Below, one piece after another: positions 1-8,101 of a DNA stretch of 64,000 nucleotides. The DNA comes from an uncultured Lachnospiraceae bacterium (GTDB taxonomy: Bacteria; Bacillota; Clostridia; Lachnospirales; Lachnospiraceae): the NCBI GenBank assembly GCA_934320895.1, contig CAKRFY010000008.1, forward strand, positions 1 to 64,000. The letters are read 5' to 3'. The translations under genes and the position numbers were made by a program. The notes below the pieces were generated by a model. It worked only from the letters and a program-made list of their open reading frames with translations. It did not search any database and had not been told where the DNA came from. The first letter of the stretch is position 1, and each line of letters opens with the position of its first letter.

Positions 1-126
1 GAGGCTCGTTATACTCGTCTTGTTAAGCCATTCCCAGAGCGTGCTGAGAGACTCTTCAAGGAATCTGAGGAAGCTGCTAAGGCTCGTTATGAGCACTTAC
101 AGAAGTTAGTTGAACTTTACAAATAA
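1..126 (+). CDS. nifJ: Pyruvate:ferredoxin (flavodoxin) oxidoreductase, C-terminal end (partial)
   Basis: The window opens inside an ORF whose last 41 codons end at TAA 124-126. The visible peptide is charged and helical (ARYTRLVKPFPERAERLF, then KARYEHLQKLVELYK). This pattern of an RY-x-x-L stretch, a FPE/NPE turn and a closing KxRYE helix is what I recall from the C-termini of clostridial pyruvate:ferredoxin oxidoreductases, which oxidise pyruvate to acetyl-CoA and reduce ferredoxin. No catalytic or Fe-S motif lies inside the window, so the call rests on this tail alone. The codons are more C-ending (CGT, TTC, CTC) than in most neighbours, as expected of a highly expressed enzyme. A rho-independent terminator follows at 165. 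Confidence 0.6.
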   Translation, partial: EARYTRLVKPFPERAERLFKESEEAAKARYEHLQKLVELYK

Positions 127-164
127 TTAAAGATTATTTGGTATATTGCTAACGGATATATTAG

Positions 165-195
165 GCGTCGCACCTTTTAGGTGCGGCGCTTTTTA
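165..195 (+). terminator. Rho-independent terminator after the PFOR-like gene
   Basis: GCGTCGCACC (165-174) pairs with GGTGCGGCGC (180-189) with one G-U pair across a 5-nt loop. Five T residues follow directly. It lies 38 nt after the stop at 126. Confidence 0.9.
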
Positions 196-198
196 TAG

Positions 199-290
199 TT
201 TGCGCGCATGGGCGCTCTAACAGGTGAAAGTTCCGAATACGCCTTTGAAGTAATATAGCTGGAGACCGATAAAGAATGTGTTAGATACTA
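199..290 (+). mobile_element. 5' fragment of a group II intron (relic)
   Basis: The stretch contains GCGCGCATGGGCGC followed by TCTAACAGGTGAAAG and then GAAGTAATATAGCTGGAG. This order matches what I know of the 5' end (start of domain I) of bacterial group II introns common in Clostridia: a GTGYGCCC...GGGCGC stem, TCTAAC, then GGTGAAAGTCC. Only about 90 nt is present. No intron-encoded reverse transcriptase or domain V follows before the terminator at 324, so it is a broken copy. The exact edges are uncertain. Confidence 0.55.
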
Positions 291-323
291 ACAAAATTGT
301 ATAAAAAAAGATAAAAAACGACT

Positions 324-370
324 AAAAAAGACATACTGCACTGACTTCTCAGTTGCTTATGTCTTTTTTT
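324..370. terminator. Bidirectional hairpin terminator
   Basis: AAAAAAGACATA (325-334 and flank) pairs with TATGTCTTTTTT (358-369), with an inner ACTGA/TCAGT stem. It is A-rich on the left and T-rich on the right, so it could stop transcription from either side. It sits between the intron relic and the C39 relic. Confidence 0.75.
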
Positions 371-463
371 GTTTCCTTAAAAATTTTACTATGTATGAAT
401 TGTAATTCTTAAATATGTAGATAATAGTATGAAAATTAAGAATTTTTATAATTAAGAGATGAT

Positions 464-535
464 ATGATGTCGGAGTCAAAAATTATTTTGCAAGAAACTG
501 ATGTTACAGATTGCGGTATTGCTATGTGCTTTTGA
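464..535 (+). pseudogene. N-terminal relic of a C39-peptidase bacteriocin ABC exporter
   Basis: ATG at 464 opens a 23-codon frame ending in TGA 533-535. Its peptide contains LQETDVTDCGIAMC. This resembles the start of C39 peptidase domains, which read roughly Q-x-D-x-x-D-C-G-x-x-C and carry the catalytic Cys in the DCG motif. Such domains cleave double-glycine leaders in PCAT/ComA/LagD-type ABC exporters. The normal domain is about 130 residues and is followed by membrane and ATPase domains, none of which are present. The frame is open again after the stop into the downstream MFS ORF. I infer a deletion that joined the remains of two genes. A short functional peptide is possible but less likely. 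Confidence 0.5.
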
Positions 536-595
536 TTATTGTTCATAATGTTTATATATTTTTTTGAAAAATATTTATGGTGGAGGACAAGTATC

Positions 596-2041
596 GTGAA
601 AACAAATGTCATTGGAAAAGATAAGTTTAGTATAGCTGGAAATATTAAACTGGATAAGAAAGGCTTTTCAGATAAAAATATTGCAGATAAAAGATCAGTT
701 TATAAAAACATATTTATAATACTTATGGTCTTAGGGTGCATGATGGGGTCTTTTTCTCATACGGCATTTTCATCATTGTTTGAGAACATAATGAAAGAGT
801 TCAGATTATCGGCGTCTGAATCACAATGGATGACTGCTGTCTATTCAATGACGATAGGTGTCACAACGATATTATCTGTTTTTTTAACTAAAAATTTTGA
901 CAAAAGAAAATTGTTTTTTTATTCAATGTTAATATTTTGTTCTGGCATTATTCTGTCCGCACTTAGTTTTAATTATGTATTTATTATAATCGGAAGGATT
1001 TTACAGGCAACAGGTAGTGGAGTCGTACTTACTTTATCTCAGGTAATATTACTGAGTGCGTATTCAAAAGAAAAGACGGGAATTGTTATGGGGATTTATG
1101 GATTTCTTCTAAATCTTTCATCGGCTGCTGCGCCCGTTGTTACATTATTGCTTGCAAGAAAGGTATCATGGCGGATTATTATGTGGTGGATTTTCGGCAT
1201 AGTTGTTGTTATACTTGGTGTGCAGTTGTGTATGTATATTTTACGAAAAAAGTGCTACGGGAATAATATTATTGATGATGAAAAAAATTATAAAAATTTG
1301 AAGGAAGAAAGTTATTTTTATCAAGAACAAGTTCAGACAGATAGGATGTTTTTAGGAAAAAATAAAATCACAAAGGTATGTAAAAGATTTAAAAAATTTG
1401 ATTTTGTTTCATTTGGATCAAGTGGTATTTCAGTCGTTCTTTTTATGATAAGTTTTACCTCAATAAAGGAAATAAAAAACGGAAGCAGTATGGTTAAAAG
1501 CATTTTGTTTGTTTTAACAGGTGTTATATTTATGGCATTTTTTATAGTTAGACAAAGAAAGAGAGAAGAACCATATATAAATCTTAAGATATTTAAAAAT
1601 AAAAAATTTACGATAGTTGTGCTGACAAGTATTTTTATTTATGCGGTAATGATGGGGACTGCATTGTGGTTTCCGGTATATATAAAAAGAATTGCCGAAG
1701 TTGATATGCAGAGAGTAGGGATTATTATGTTACCTGGTGCATTATTAATGTCTATTTCCAGTGCACTTGGAGGGTGGCTTTATCAGAAATATGGAATAAG
1801 ACTTATATATGCCATAAGTACATGCTCATTTGTTGTAGCAATTCTTACAAGAAATATCGTTCCACTGTGGGTATTATTTTCAATGCGTTCCGTTGGAATA
1901 GGAATTATTATGATGTCAATGGTGGCATGGGGCATGAAAGACATTGAAAAAGATAAATATTCAGATGGAACTGCTATCATATGCAGTCTCAGAACAGTGG
2001 CAGGGGCGTTTGGGACAGCACTTGCGGCAATGTTAATGTGA
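596..2041 (+). CDS. DHA2-type (EmrB/QacA) MFS drug transporter, C-terminally truncated
   Basis: Integral membrane transporter, probably a proton-driven exporter of small toxic compounds. I place the start at GTG 596 because GGAGG at 582-586 sits 9 nt upstream; the frame is open further 5' but has no comparable ribosome site. The first ~40 residues are cytosolic. I then count 13 hydrophobic segments, with a motif-C-like PVVTLLLARKVSWR in the fifth and an RTVAGAFGTAL motif in the last. DHA2 members have 14 helices, so the final one is missing: the ORF stops at TGA 2039-2041, inside the convergent tmcAL gene, overlapping it by 9 nt. The relic-rich surroundings suggest the 3' end was lost by deletion. 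It may be non-functional. Confidence 0.75.
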   Translation: MKTNVIGKDKFSIAGNIKLDKKGFSDKNIADKRSVYKNIFIILMVLGCMMGSFSHTAFSSLFENIMKEFRLSASESQWMTAVYSMTIGVTTILSVFLTKNFDKRKLFFYSMLIFCSGIILSALSFNYVFIIIGRILQATGSGVVLTLSQVILLSAYSKEKTGIVMGIYGFLLNLSSAAAPVVTLLLARKVSWRIIMWWIFGIVVVILGVQLCMYILRKKCYGNNIIDDEKNYKNLKEESYFYQEQVQTDRMFLGKNKITKVCKRFKKFDFVSFGSSGISVVLFMISFTSIKEIKNGSSMVKSILFVLTGVIFMAFFIVRQRKREEPYINLKIFKNKKFTIVVLTSIFIYAVMMGTALWFPVYIKRIAEVDMQRVGIIMLPGALLMSISSALGGWLYQKYGIRLIYAISTCSFVVAILTRNIVPLWVLFSMRSVGIGIIMMSMVAWGMKDIEKDKYSDGTAIICSLRTVAGAFGTALAAMLM

Positions 2042-3523
2042 CTTTGAAATGTATATACCAGCGCGATATTCATCAGGGATATTGTTATTCATACAATGTC
2101 TGTATAATTTGGCGGCAAACATATCATATTCAAACATCCTGTTTATGTCGGCAATGAAATTCATATTGGTTTTATGAGAATACAATTGCAATGTTTTGTT
2201 TTTGGATGCCTGTGAGTCTTTTATCTGTATATTTAAGCTTTTGCCATTATTATTATGAAATCTATTATTGGCAGATGATTTTAAGTTAAGTTTAGTGTCG
2301 TTGGCTGATATCCAAAAGTTTTCAAATATATTACATGCATCTGCAACTTTAGTTACAACAGGAATGTCCGTTATATTTCGCAGTAGATAACTTTTATTTT
2401 TATTCATTCCAAGAAGTCTTGCATAAAGTATTTTATTTTTACTGCAGATTGAAGATGTAAAGCTTTTTATATCAGTATCCTTGATATTGAGAAGGATATG
2501 TGTTAATGCACGAGTAATTCTTGTGTGAGTGTATTGTTTAGTTTTGAGTATGTCTGCAAAACTGTCAAAATCATTAAATTCAGGCAGTTTATTGTAAATC
2601 CTTTCTGACAGATCAGATGAAACATCACTGAAAATGTCAAGAGGGCAGTTTTCAAGTTTAAAAGACAATAGTTTGTAATATATCATATCTTTTAGAAGCG
2701 TATTGTCGGCTGGAAAACGGTCTGGGTTTTCTGACAAAATATTGTAAACTTCTTTTGGAATATGGGCATAAATTTCTTTTAGTTTTTCTTGTTTGTCAGT
2801 ATTGTTTATGTTATATGATCCATCAATATATATTTCAGAATGGCAGTTTTTGATTTTGGAATTTTTTTCATGTATTGTAAATGTATTTCTTATTGCTGAA
2901 GCGGAACTTAAAAGAAGAGTACTGTCAAGTTCGGTAGAATGATAGCCGGCATCCATGCGCTTTATTGTCACTGGTTTAATGTTGCTTTTTAACTTATTTA
3001 ATGCTTTGATATATTCTATTGCGAGAATATTGTTAGGCTGTTTTAATAACATTTTGATATCTTCTTTTTTGTCAGAAAACATTTTCATCAGAAATTTTTC
3101 TCTTGCAGCAGGAAAAGAAAGACCTGACTTTAAATATTTATCGATATCAGAGATATAGTCATCATTGTTTAAGACGCAGGCTATCTTGTTGATAAGTTCA
3201 AGGGAGCCTTCTTCACTGCCAAAACAGATTTCATCAACAAATCCAAGAGAATCAAGGAGAGCTACAGAACCAAGAGCAAAAGTTTCAGCACTTGCACATG
3301 CAAAAACGGTCGGAAGTTCAAAAACAAAGTCGGCACCACAGTCTACAGCCATTCTTGCACGCAGATATTTATCAGTCCATGCAAAACCGCCGCGCTGGAC
3401 AAAATTGCCACTCATAACAACAACGATATTGTCTGCATGTGTCTGTTTTTTTATCTGCTCAATCTGGTATTTATGACCATTGTGAAATGGATTGTATTCG
3501 GCAACTATTCCTACTGTTTTCAA
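2033..3523 (-). CDS. tmcAL: tRNA(Met) cytidine acetate ligase TmcAL
   Basis: Known family role: ATP-dependent acetylation from acetate of the wobble C34 of elongator tRNA(Met). The N-terminus has the nucleotidyltransferase signature GIVAEYNPFHNGH, followed by MSGNFVQRG and ARMAVDCGADFVFELP, all typical of TmcAL (YlbM). I take TTG at 3523 as the start because GGAGAG lies 8 nt upstream and the protein then opens MKTVGIVAEYNPF; a further upstream TTG at 3550 has no ribosome site. At 496 residues it is longer than the roughly 400 of B. subtilis YlbM. The extra length is in the C-terminal half, around an Asn/Lys/Ser-rich stretch. Its 3' end overlaps the truncated MFS gene. Confidence 0.88.
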   Translation of the reverse strand: MKTVGIVAEYNPFHNGHKYQIEQIKKQTHADNIVVVMSGNFVQRGGFAWTDKYLRARMAVDCGADFVFELPTVFACASAETFALGSVALLDSLGFVDEICFGSEEGSLELINKIACVLNNDDYISDIDKYLKSGLSFPAAREKFLMKMFSDKKEDIKMLLKQPNNILAIEYIKALNKLKSNIKPVTIKRMDAGYHSTELDSTLLLSSASAIRNTFTIHEKNSKIKNCHSEIYIDGSYNINNTDKQEKLKEIYAHIPKEVYNILSENPDRFPADNTLLKDMIYYKLLSFKLENCPLDIFSDVSSDLSERIYNKLPEFNDFDSFADILKTKQYTHTRITRALTHILLNIKDTDIKSFTSSICSKNKILYARLLGMNKNKSYLLRNITDIPVVTKVADACNIFENFWISANDTKLNLKSSANNRFHNNNGKSLNIQIKDSQASKNKTLQLYSHKTNMNFIADINRMFEYDMFAAKLYRHCMNNNIPDEYRAGIYISKSH

Positions 3524-3658
3524 TGTTAATCTCTCCTTTTTAAGTGACAATTTATTTGCTGAAATTATAATTGCATTTATTGTGTGCTAATAAGTTTATC
3601 ATAATTCGTAAAAGTAATAAATATGTATGAAAAAATTAAAGGATTGTTAAAATTAGTG

Positions 3659-3667
3659 TGGTATAAT
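3659..3667 (+). promoter_or_regulatory. Extended -10 promoter element
   Basis: TGGTATAAT is a perfect TGnTATAAT extended -10 box, 39 nt before the ATG at 3707. No good -35 is seen at 17 bp, which extended -10 promoters can do without. Confidence 0.5.
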
Positions 3668-3706
3668 TTTTTTAAATAAAAAGTCAGAATTGGAGGAATA
3701 AAGATT

Positions 3707-4294
3707 ATGAAAAATTTAAAAAAGTTTTTAGCTGTTTTACTTGTGGCAGCGATGATGACAGGATTTAGCGGCAGCGTATGCAGAGCAAAAACTAAGTCAG
3801 ATGTATATGGTGATTTGGTAAAGCAGTTAAAGAAGAAAGAACAGTTTGCTGACGGAGTATATACAGCAAAAATTCATGATGCTTCAGGCAATGATATTTT
3901 GCTGGTGACAGATGCAGTATGTAAAGTAGAGGGACAAAATGCAATATGGGCGGATGTATATCAGAATGTAAATGGAAAGGCAGAGCTTATAACAACGATT
4001 GTTTCGACAGGTTCCGGGTATCCAATTTGCAAAAAAGGTAATTATATTCTGAGTGGATTTCATCATAAAAGCATGCGCTATAAGATAGCAAGTGACAGTA
4101 CAATTATGGAACAGATAAATGGTCTGTATCTGAATAAAAAATATTGTACATACACAAAAAATATAATAAAATCTGGGAAAATGACCCAGTTAAAGAGAAA
4201 AAAGATAAAGGCAAAAACAGCAGAAAAAATGGATTATTATATTGACAAAAAGGGAAATATGAGAGGAAAACCGATAAAATTTTCGAGAAAATAG
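3707..4294 (+). CDS. Secreted protein of unknown function
   Basis: I do not recognise the family. The 195-residue product has a clear N-terminal signal peptide: a KNLKKF charged start, a hydrophobic LAVLLVAAMMTGF core, and a likely cleavage near residues 24-28 (CRAKT). There is no lipobox, so it should be released rather than lipid-anchored. The mature part is Lys-rich and rich in predicted beta strands (DILLVTDAV, NAIWADVYQNV, TGSGYPI, GNYILSGFHH), with a basic tail. An SD (GGAGG) lies about 11 nt before the ATG and an extended -10 promoter lies upstream, so it looks like a single-gene unit. It sits between tmcAL (divergent) and metH, with no contextual clue to function. Confidence 0.75.
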   Translation: MKNLKKFLAVLLVAAMMTGFSGSVCRAKTKSDVYGDLVKQLKKKEQFADGVYTAKIHDASGNDILLVTDAVCKVEGQNAIWADVYQNVNGKAELITTIVSTGSGYPICKKGNYILSGFHHKSMRYKIASDSTIMEQINGLYLNKKYCTYTKNIIKSGKMTQLKRKKIKAKTAEKMDYYIDKKGNMRGKPIKFSRK

Positions 4295-4399
4295 GGTATG
4301 AAAATTCAAAGTAAGGTGAGTTTTTAAGCTGTGTGTCAGAGTATTGTAAAACATATGCTTTTCAGCTATAATTATTTTTGATGAATACGAGTAGACAGT

Positions 4400-4429
4400 T
4401 GTGAAAAAACTGCTCAGAAATGAGGATTA
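4400..4429 (+). repeat. SD-bearing dispersed repeat, copy 1 (metH leader)
   Basis: GTGAAAAAACTGCTCA followed by GAAATGAGGATTA. It is similar to copies at 13430-13461 and 40311-40343. The GAGGA inside the repeat is the only ribosome-binding candidate for metH, whose ATG is at 4439. Confidence 0.5.
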
Positions 4430-4438
4430 CAGATTGTT

Positions 4439-6964
4439 ATGACAAAAAAAGAATTTAGAGATAGAATAAAAAAATCAAAATTTATACTTGATGGGGCAAC
4501 AGGTTCTAATCTTCAAAAAAGAGGAATGCCGGTAGGCGTTTGTCCGGAAGAATGGATTATTGAAAACAGTGATGTTTTAAAGCAGCTTCAGATTGAATAC
4601 ATACAGGCTGGAAGTGATGTTTTGTATGCACCGACATTTTCCGGAAACAGAATTAAACTCGAGGAGTATGGACTTGATGATAAGCTGTTGGAGATAAACA
4701 CAAAGCTTGTTGAAATTTCAAAGGCGGCTGTAGAAGAAGGTCTTACTGATGAAGAAAAAAAGGCTGGTAGAAAAGTTTACATTGCCGGGGACATAACTAT
4801 GACCGGAAAACAGGTTTACCCTGTCGGACCGCTTATGTTTGAGGAATTGGTCGACATATATAAGGAACAGATAAAGTGTATTGTTGATGCAGGAATTGAT
4901 TTTATAGCAGTTGAAACAATGATGAGCCTTCAGGAGTGCAGGGCAGCAGTTATAGCAGCTAAAGAAGTATGTGAACTTCCAATTATGGTAACACTTACAT
5001 TTAATGAGGATGGAAGAACTCTCTATGGTACAAATCCTGAAACGGCAGCTCTTGTAATGACAACCCTTGGTGCTGATGCAGTTGGTGTAAACTGCTCAAC
5101 CGGCCCTGACAAGATGGTTGAAATTGTAAAGACAATGACAGAATATGCAGATATTCCTATTGTGGCAAAGCCAAATGCCGGACTTCCTAAGCTTGAGGAT
5201 GGAGTTACTGTTTATGATATGGGTCCTGAGGAATTTGCCAAAGAGATGATGCCGCTTATTGAGGCAGGTGCAGATGTTGTGGGAGGATGTTGTGGAACAA
5301 CACCTGAACACATAAGACTTTTGAATGAACTTATTATTGAAAAAGGCTATAAAAATGGATGTTCTTTTGAAAAGAGAGAGGGTAAAGTTGTAAGGAGGGC
5401 GTTATCTACTGAGAGAAATATTCTGCCTATCGACCTTGACGGTGATTTTCTTATTATCGGTGAGAGAATAAATCCGACTGGTAAGAAAGCACTTCAGGCA
5501 CAGCTTCGAGAGGGGAGTCTTGATATGGTCTGCGAGATGGCGGAGTCTCAGGAGGAGTTTGGTGCATCTATCCTTGATGTAAATATGGGTATGAATGGAA
5601 TTGATGAAAAAGAGATGATGCTTAAATGTGTAAATGAACTTACACTTGTAAGTAACCTTCCGCTGTCTATCGATTCAAGCCATCCATCAGTAGTTGAGGC
5701 TGCGCTTAGGATATATCCGGGACGAGCTTTGATAAATTCGATTTCTCTTGAACCTGAAAAATTTGAGAAACTTATTCCGGTAGCAAGAAAATATGGTGCC
5801 ATGTTTATTTTACTGCCGTTGTCAGAAGCAGGACTTCCAAAGGATATTGATGAGAAGAAGGAGATCATTCACACGATTCTTGAAAGAGCATATGAGTTTG
5901 GTCTTACAAAAGAGGATGTTGTGGTTGACGGTCTTGTTGCTACTATTGGTGCAAACAGAAATGCTGCAAAAGAGACAATGGAGACTATTTCATATTGCAA
6001 AAATGATATAGGAGTTGCAACTGCCTGTGGATTATCAAATATTTCTTTTGGACTTCCTGAGAGAATGTTTGTAAACAGCAGTTTTATGAGTATAGCTATA
6101 AGCCACGGACTTACTATGGCGATAGCAAATCCGTCACAGGATCTTCTTATGCACTCAATGTTTGCTGCTGACCTTCTTATGAATAAACCTGAGTCGGATA
6201 CAAGATATATAAACAGAGTTACTGGAAGAAAGCTTTCCGTACTTTCAGGAGATATAGATGCTTCACAGGTTAAGGCATCGGCTGGAAATACTGCATCTGT
6301 TTCTGATATCGATAGTGATGTGCCAAAGGATGACAAACTTTTTGAAGCTGTTGTGAAGGGAAGAAGCAAAAAGATAGAGGAACTTGTAAAAGAGGCACTC
6401 GACAATGGTGCAGTTGCACAGGATATCATTGATAAAAGTCTTATACCTGCGATAACGCATGTAGGAAAACTTTTTGACAAACAGATTTACTATCTACCAC
6501 AGCTTATATCAAGTGCCGAGACGATGGAGCTTGGTATCGGTGTATTAGAGCCAGTTCTTGCACAGAATAAGGATAAAGAGCCATTAGGCACTATAGTAAT
6601 GGCTACAGTTGAGCATGATATACATGATATCGGGAAGAATCTTGTTGTACTTATGCTCAAAAATTATGGTTATGATGTTATCGATCTTGGAAAAGATGTT
6701 CCAGCAGAAACTATAATAGAAGCTGCGAAAGAGCATAATGCAGATATAATCGGTCTTTCTGCGCTTATGACAACAACGATGATGGAGATGAAAAAGATTG
6801 TAAACCTTGTAAAAGAAAACAATATGGATACACTTGTTATAATAGGTGGTGCAGTCATAACGCAGGGCTTTGCTGATGAGATCGGTGCAGATGGCTATTC
6901 AGAGGATGCTCAGAATGCAGTTGAAGTTGTTGGAAGACTTCTCGCAGAGAGGGGTAAAAAATAA
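4439..6964 (+). CDS. metH: Cobalamin-dependent methionine synthase, lacking the activation domain
   Basis: Transfers the methyl group of methyltetrahydrofolate to homocysteine through methylcobalamin. Domains in order: homocysteine-binding TIM barrel (~1-300) with zinc ligands Cys219, Cys284 and Cys285 (GVNCSTG, GGCCGTTPEH); pterin-binding domain (~315-600) opening IGERINPTGKK; a helical B12 cap (~650-730); and the B12-binding Rossmann domain with HDIHDIGKN. The protein ends there at 841 residues. The C-terminal AdoMet-dependent reactivation domain of E. coli MetH (about 1,227 residues) is absent, as in several Clostridia and Thermotoga. Reactivation must therefore be supplied by a separate protein not seen in this window. 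No SAM riboswitch or S-box is visible in the 144-nt leader. Confidence 0.92.
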   Translation: MTKKEFRDRIKKSKFILDGATGSNLQKRGMPVGVCPEEWIIENSDVLKQLQIEYIQAGSDVLYAPTFSGNRIKLEEYGLDDKLLEINTKLVEISKAAVEEGLTDEEKKAGRKVYIAGDITMTGKQVYPVGPLMFEELVDIYKEQIKCIVDAGIDFIAVETMMSLQECRAAVIAAKEVCELPIMVTLTFNEDGRTLYGTNPETAALVMTTLGADAVGVNCSTGPDKMVEIVKTMTEYADIPIVAKPNAGLPKLEDGVTVYDMGPEEFAKEMMPLIEAGADVVGGCCGTTPEHIRLLNELIIEKGYKNGCSFEKREGKVVRRALSTERNILPIDLDGDFLIIGERINPTGKKALQAQLREGSLDMVCEMAESQEEFGASILDVNMGMNGIDEKEMMLKCVNELTLVSNLPLSIDSSHPSVVEAALRIYPGRALINSISLEPEKFEKLIPVARKYGAMFILLPLSEAGLPKDIDEKKEIIHTILERAYEFGLTKEDVVVDGLVATIGANRNAAKETMETISYCKNDIGVATACGLSNISFGLPERMFVNSSFMSIAISHGLTMAIANPSQDLLMHSMFAADLLMNKPESDTRYINRVTGRKLSVLSGDIDASQVKASAGNTASVSDIDSDVPKDDKLFEAVVKGRSKKIEELVKEALDNGAVAQDIIDKSLIPAITHVGKLFDKQIYYLPQLISSAETMELGIGVLEPVLAQNKDKEPLGTIVMATVEHDIHDIGKNLVVLMLKNYGYDVIDLGKDVPAETIIEAAKEHNADIIGLSALMTTTMMEMKKIVNLVKENNMDTLVIIGGAVITQGFADEIGADGYSEDAQNAVEVVGRLLAERGKK

Positions 6965-6979
6965 GAAAGGTGTGAAGCT

Positions 6980-7912
6980 ATGGAAAGCAGTGTGGCTGTG
7001 GTTATACCGATATATAAAGCTGGCAAAGAATTTGTGGCAATGCTTGAAAAACTTTATGAACAGAGCAAAAAACCTGAACATATATATCTTTTACAGACAA
7101 TAGAAAGAAGAGATGAAACTCTTTTTGATGTAAAAAAATGCAGTAAGGAATTAGCTAAGATAGTGTCAGTTCATCCTATAAAAAAGTCAGAATTTGACCA
7201 TGGAGCGACGAGGGCATACGGGGCACTTATGGCAAAGAGTGACTATGTTCTTTTTATGACACAGGATGCTGTATGTTATAATGATCATGTTATTGAGAAT
7301 CTTTTAAGGGCATTTGATAATAGAAAAGTAGGAATAGCTTATGCAAGACAGCTTGCAAGGGAAGATGCCGATGAGATAGAGCGCATGACAAGGGAAACAA
7401 ATTATCCACCTGAAAGTATCGTAAAGACAAAGAAAGATGAAAAAACTTTAGGAATAAAGGCATACTTTTGCTCTGATGTATGTGCAATGTACAGAATTGA
7501 TGTGTACAAAAAACTTGGTGGATTTGTTAAAAAAACAATCTTTAATGAAGACATGATAATGGCATATAAAGAAATGCAGGCTGGTTTTAGTGTGGCATAT
7601 AGAGCTGATGCAAAGGTAATACATTCTCATTCATATACATGCAGACAGCAGTTTGTGAGAAGCTTTGACCTCGGTGTATCACAGAGACAGTATCATGAGA
7701 TTTTTGACAATATTTCTTCTGAAAAAGAGGGAGCGGGTTATGCAAAAAAAATTATAATCCATCTTTTGAAAAAAGGAAGATTTATAAAGACATTCTATTT
7801 TATGATGCAGTGCGGCTTTAGGTTGTTTGGTTATAAACTAGGAAAAAATTATGAAAAACTTCCGAGAAAAGTTGTGCTTGCATGTACCATGAATAAAGAA
7901 TATTGGAAGTGA
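6980..7912 (+). CDS. Family 2 glycosyltransferase (rhamnosyltransferase-like)
   Basis: A 310-residue GT-A fold enzyme. The start VAVVIPIYKAG is the usual GT2 nucleotide-binding strand. KSEFDHGATRAYG and then FMTQDAV resemble the rhamnosyltransferases of the RfbF/RgpB type, where the D of TQD lies in the DXD-like metal site. FNEDMIMAYKEMQAG matches the acceptor-side ED motif. There are no strong membrane helices, so it is cytosolic or peripheral and probably adds a sugar to a cell-surface glycan or lipid-linked intermediate; sugar and acceptor cannot be read. It starts 15 nt after metH with an AAAGG ribosome site, but no other polysaccharide genes lie nearby. Confidence 0.8.
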   Translation: MESSVAVVIPIYKAGKEFVAMLEKLYEQSKKPEHIYLLQTIERRDETLFDVKKCSKELAKIVSVHPIKKSEFDHGATRAYGALMAKSDYVLFMTQDAVCYNDHVIENLLRAFDNRKVGIAYARQLAREDADEIERMTRETNYPPESIVKTKKDEKTLGIKAYFCSDVCAMYRIDVYKKLGGFVKKTIFNEDMIMAYKEMQAGFSVAYRADAKVIHSHSYTCRQQFVRSFDLGVSQRQYHEIFDNISSEKEGAGYAKKIIIHLLKKGRFIKTFYFMMQCGFRLFGYKLGKNYEKLPRKVVLACTMNKEYWK

Positions 7913-7976
7913 ACATTTTTCTCTTTAGTAACAAATAAAATTCAGAGTTGTCTCTGTGGCATATAATAAGTATATA

Positions 7977-8082
7977 AAAAGTGGCTGTCGCATGAAGCAC
8001 TATTCATACAATGTATAGATAACAAATATGTTATTAACATCTACATATTGTATAGATTATGCTTAATGCGACAGCCACTTTT
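7977..8082. terminator. Long palindrome acting as bidirectional terminator
   Basis: AAAAGTGGCTGTCGCAT (7977-7993) is a perfect 17-nt inverted match of ATGCGACAGCCACTTTT (8066-8082). An AAGCA/TGCTT pairing and an inner arm around ATACAAT...ATTGTAT extend it, so nearly the whole 106 nt can fold on itself. It lies between convergent genes with A-runs on the left and T-runs on the right. The same arm sequence recurs alone at 10957. Confidence 0.8.
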
Positions 8083-8101
8083 GAAATATGATTATAAATT
8101 T

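Noticed and set aside
4295..4438. SAM or cobalamin riboswitch before metH
   Set aside because: The leader is only 144 nt and lacks the conserved S-box or B12-box words.
5869..6480. Open frame of about 200 codons on the minus strand
   Set aside because: Antisense to the metH coding frame. No ribosome site and low-complexity Ser/Leu/Ile composition typical of a mirror frame.
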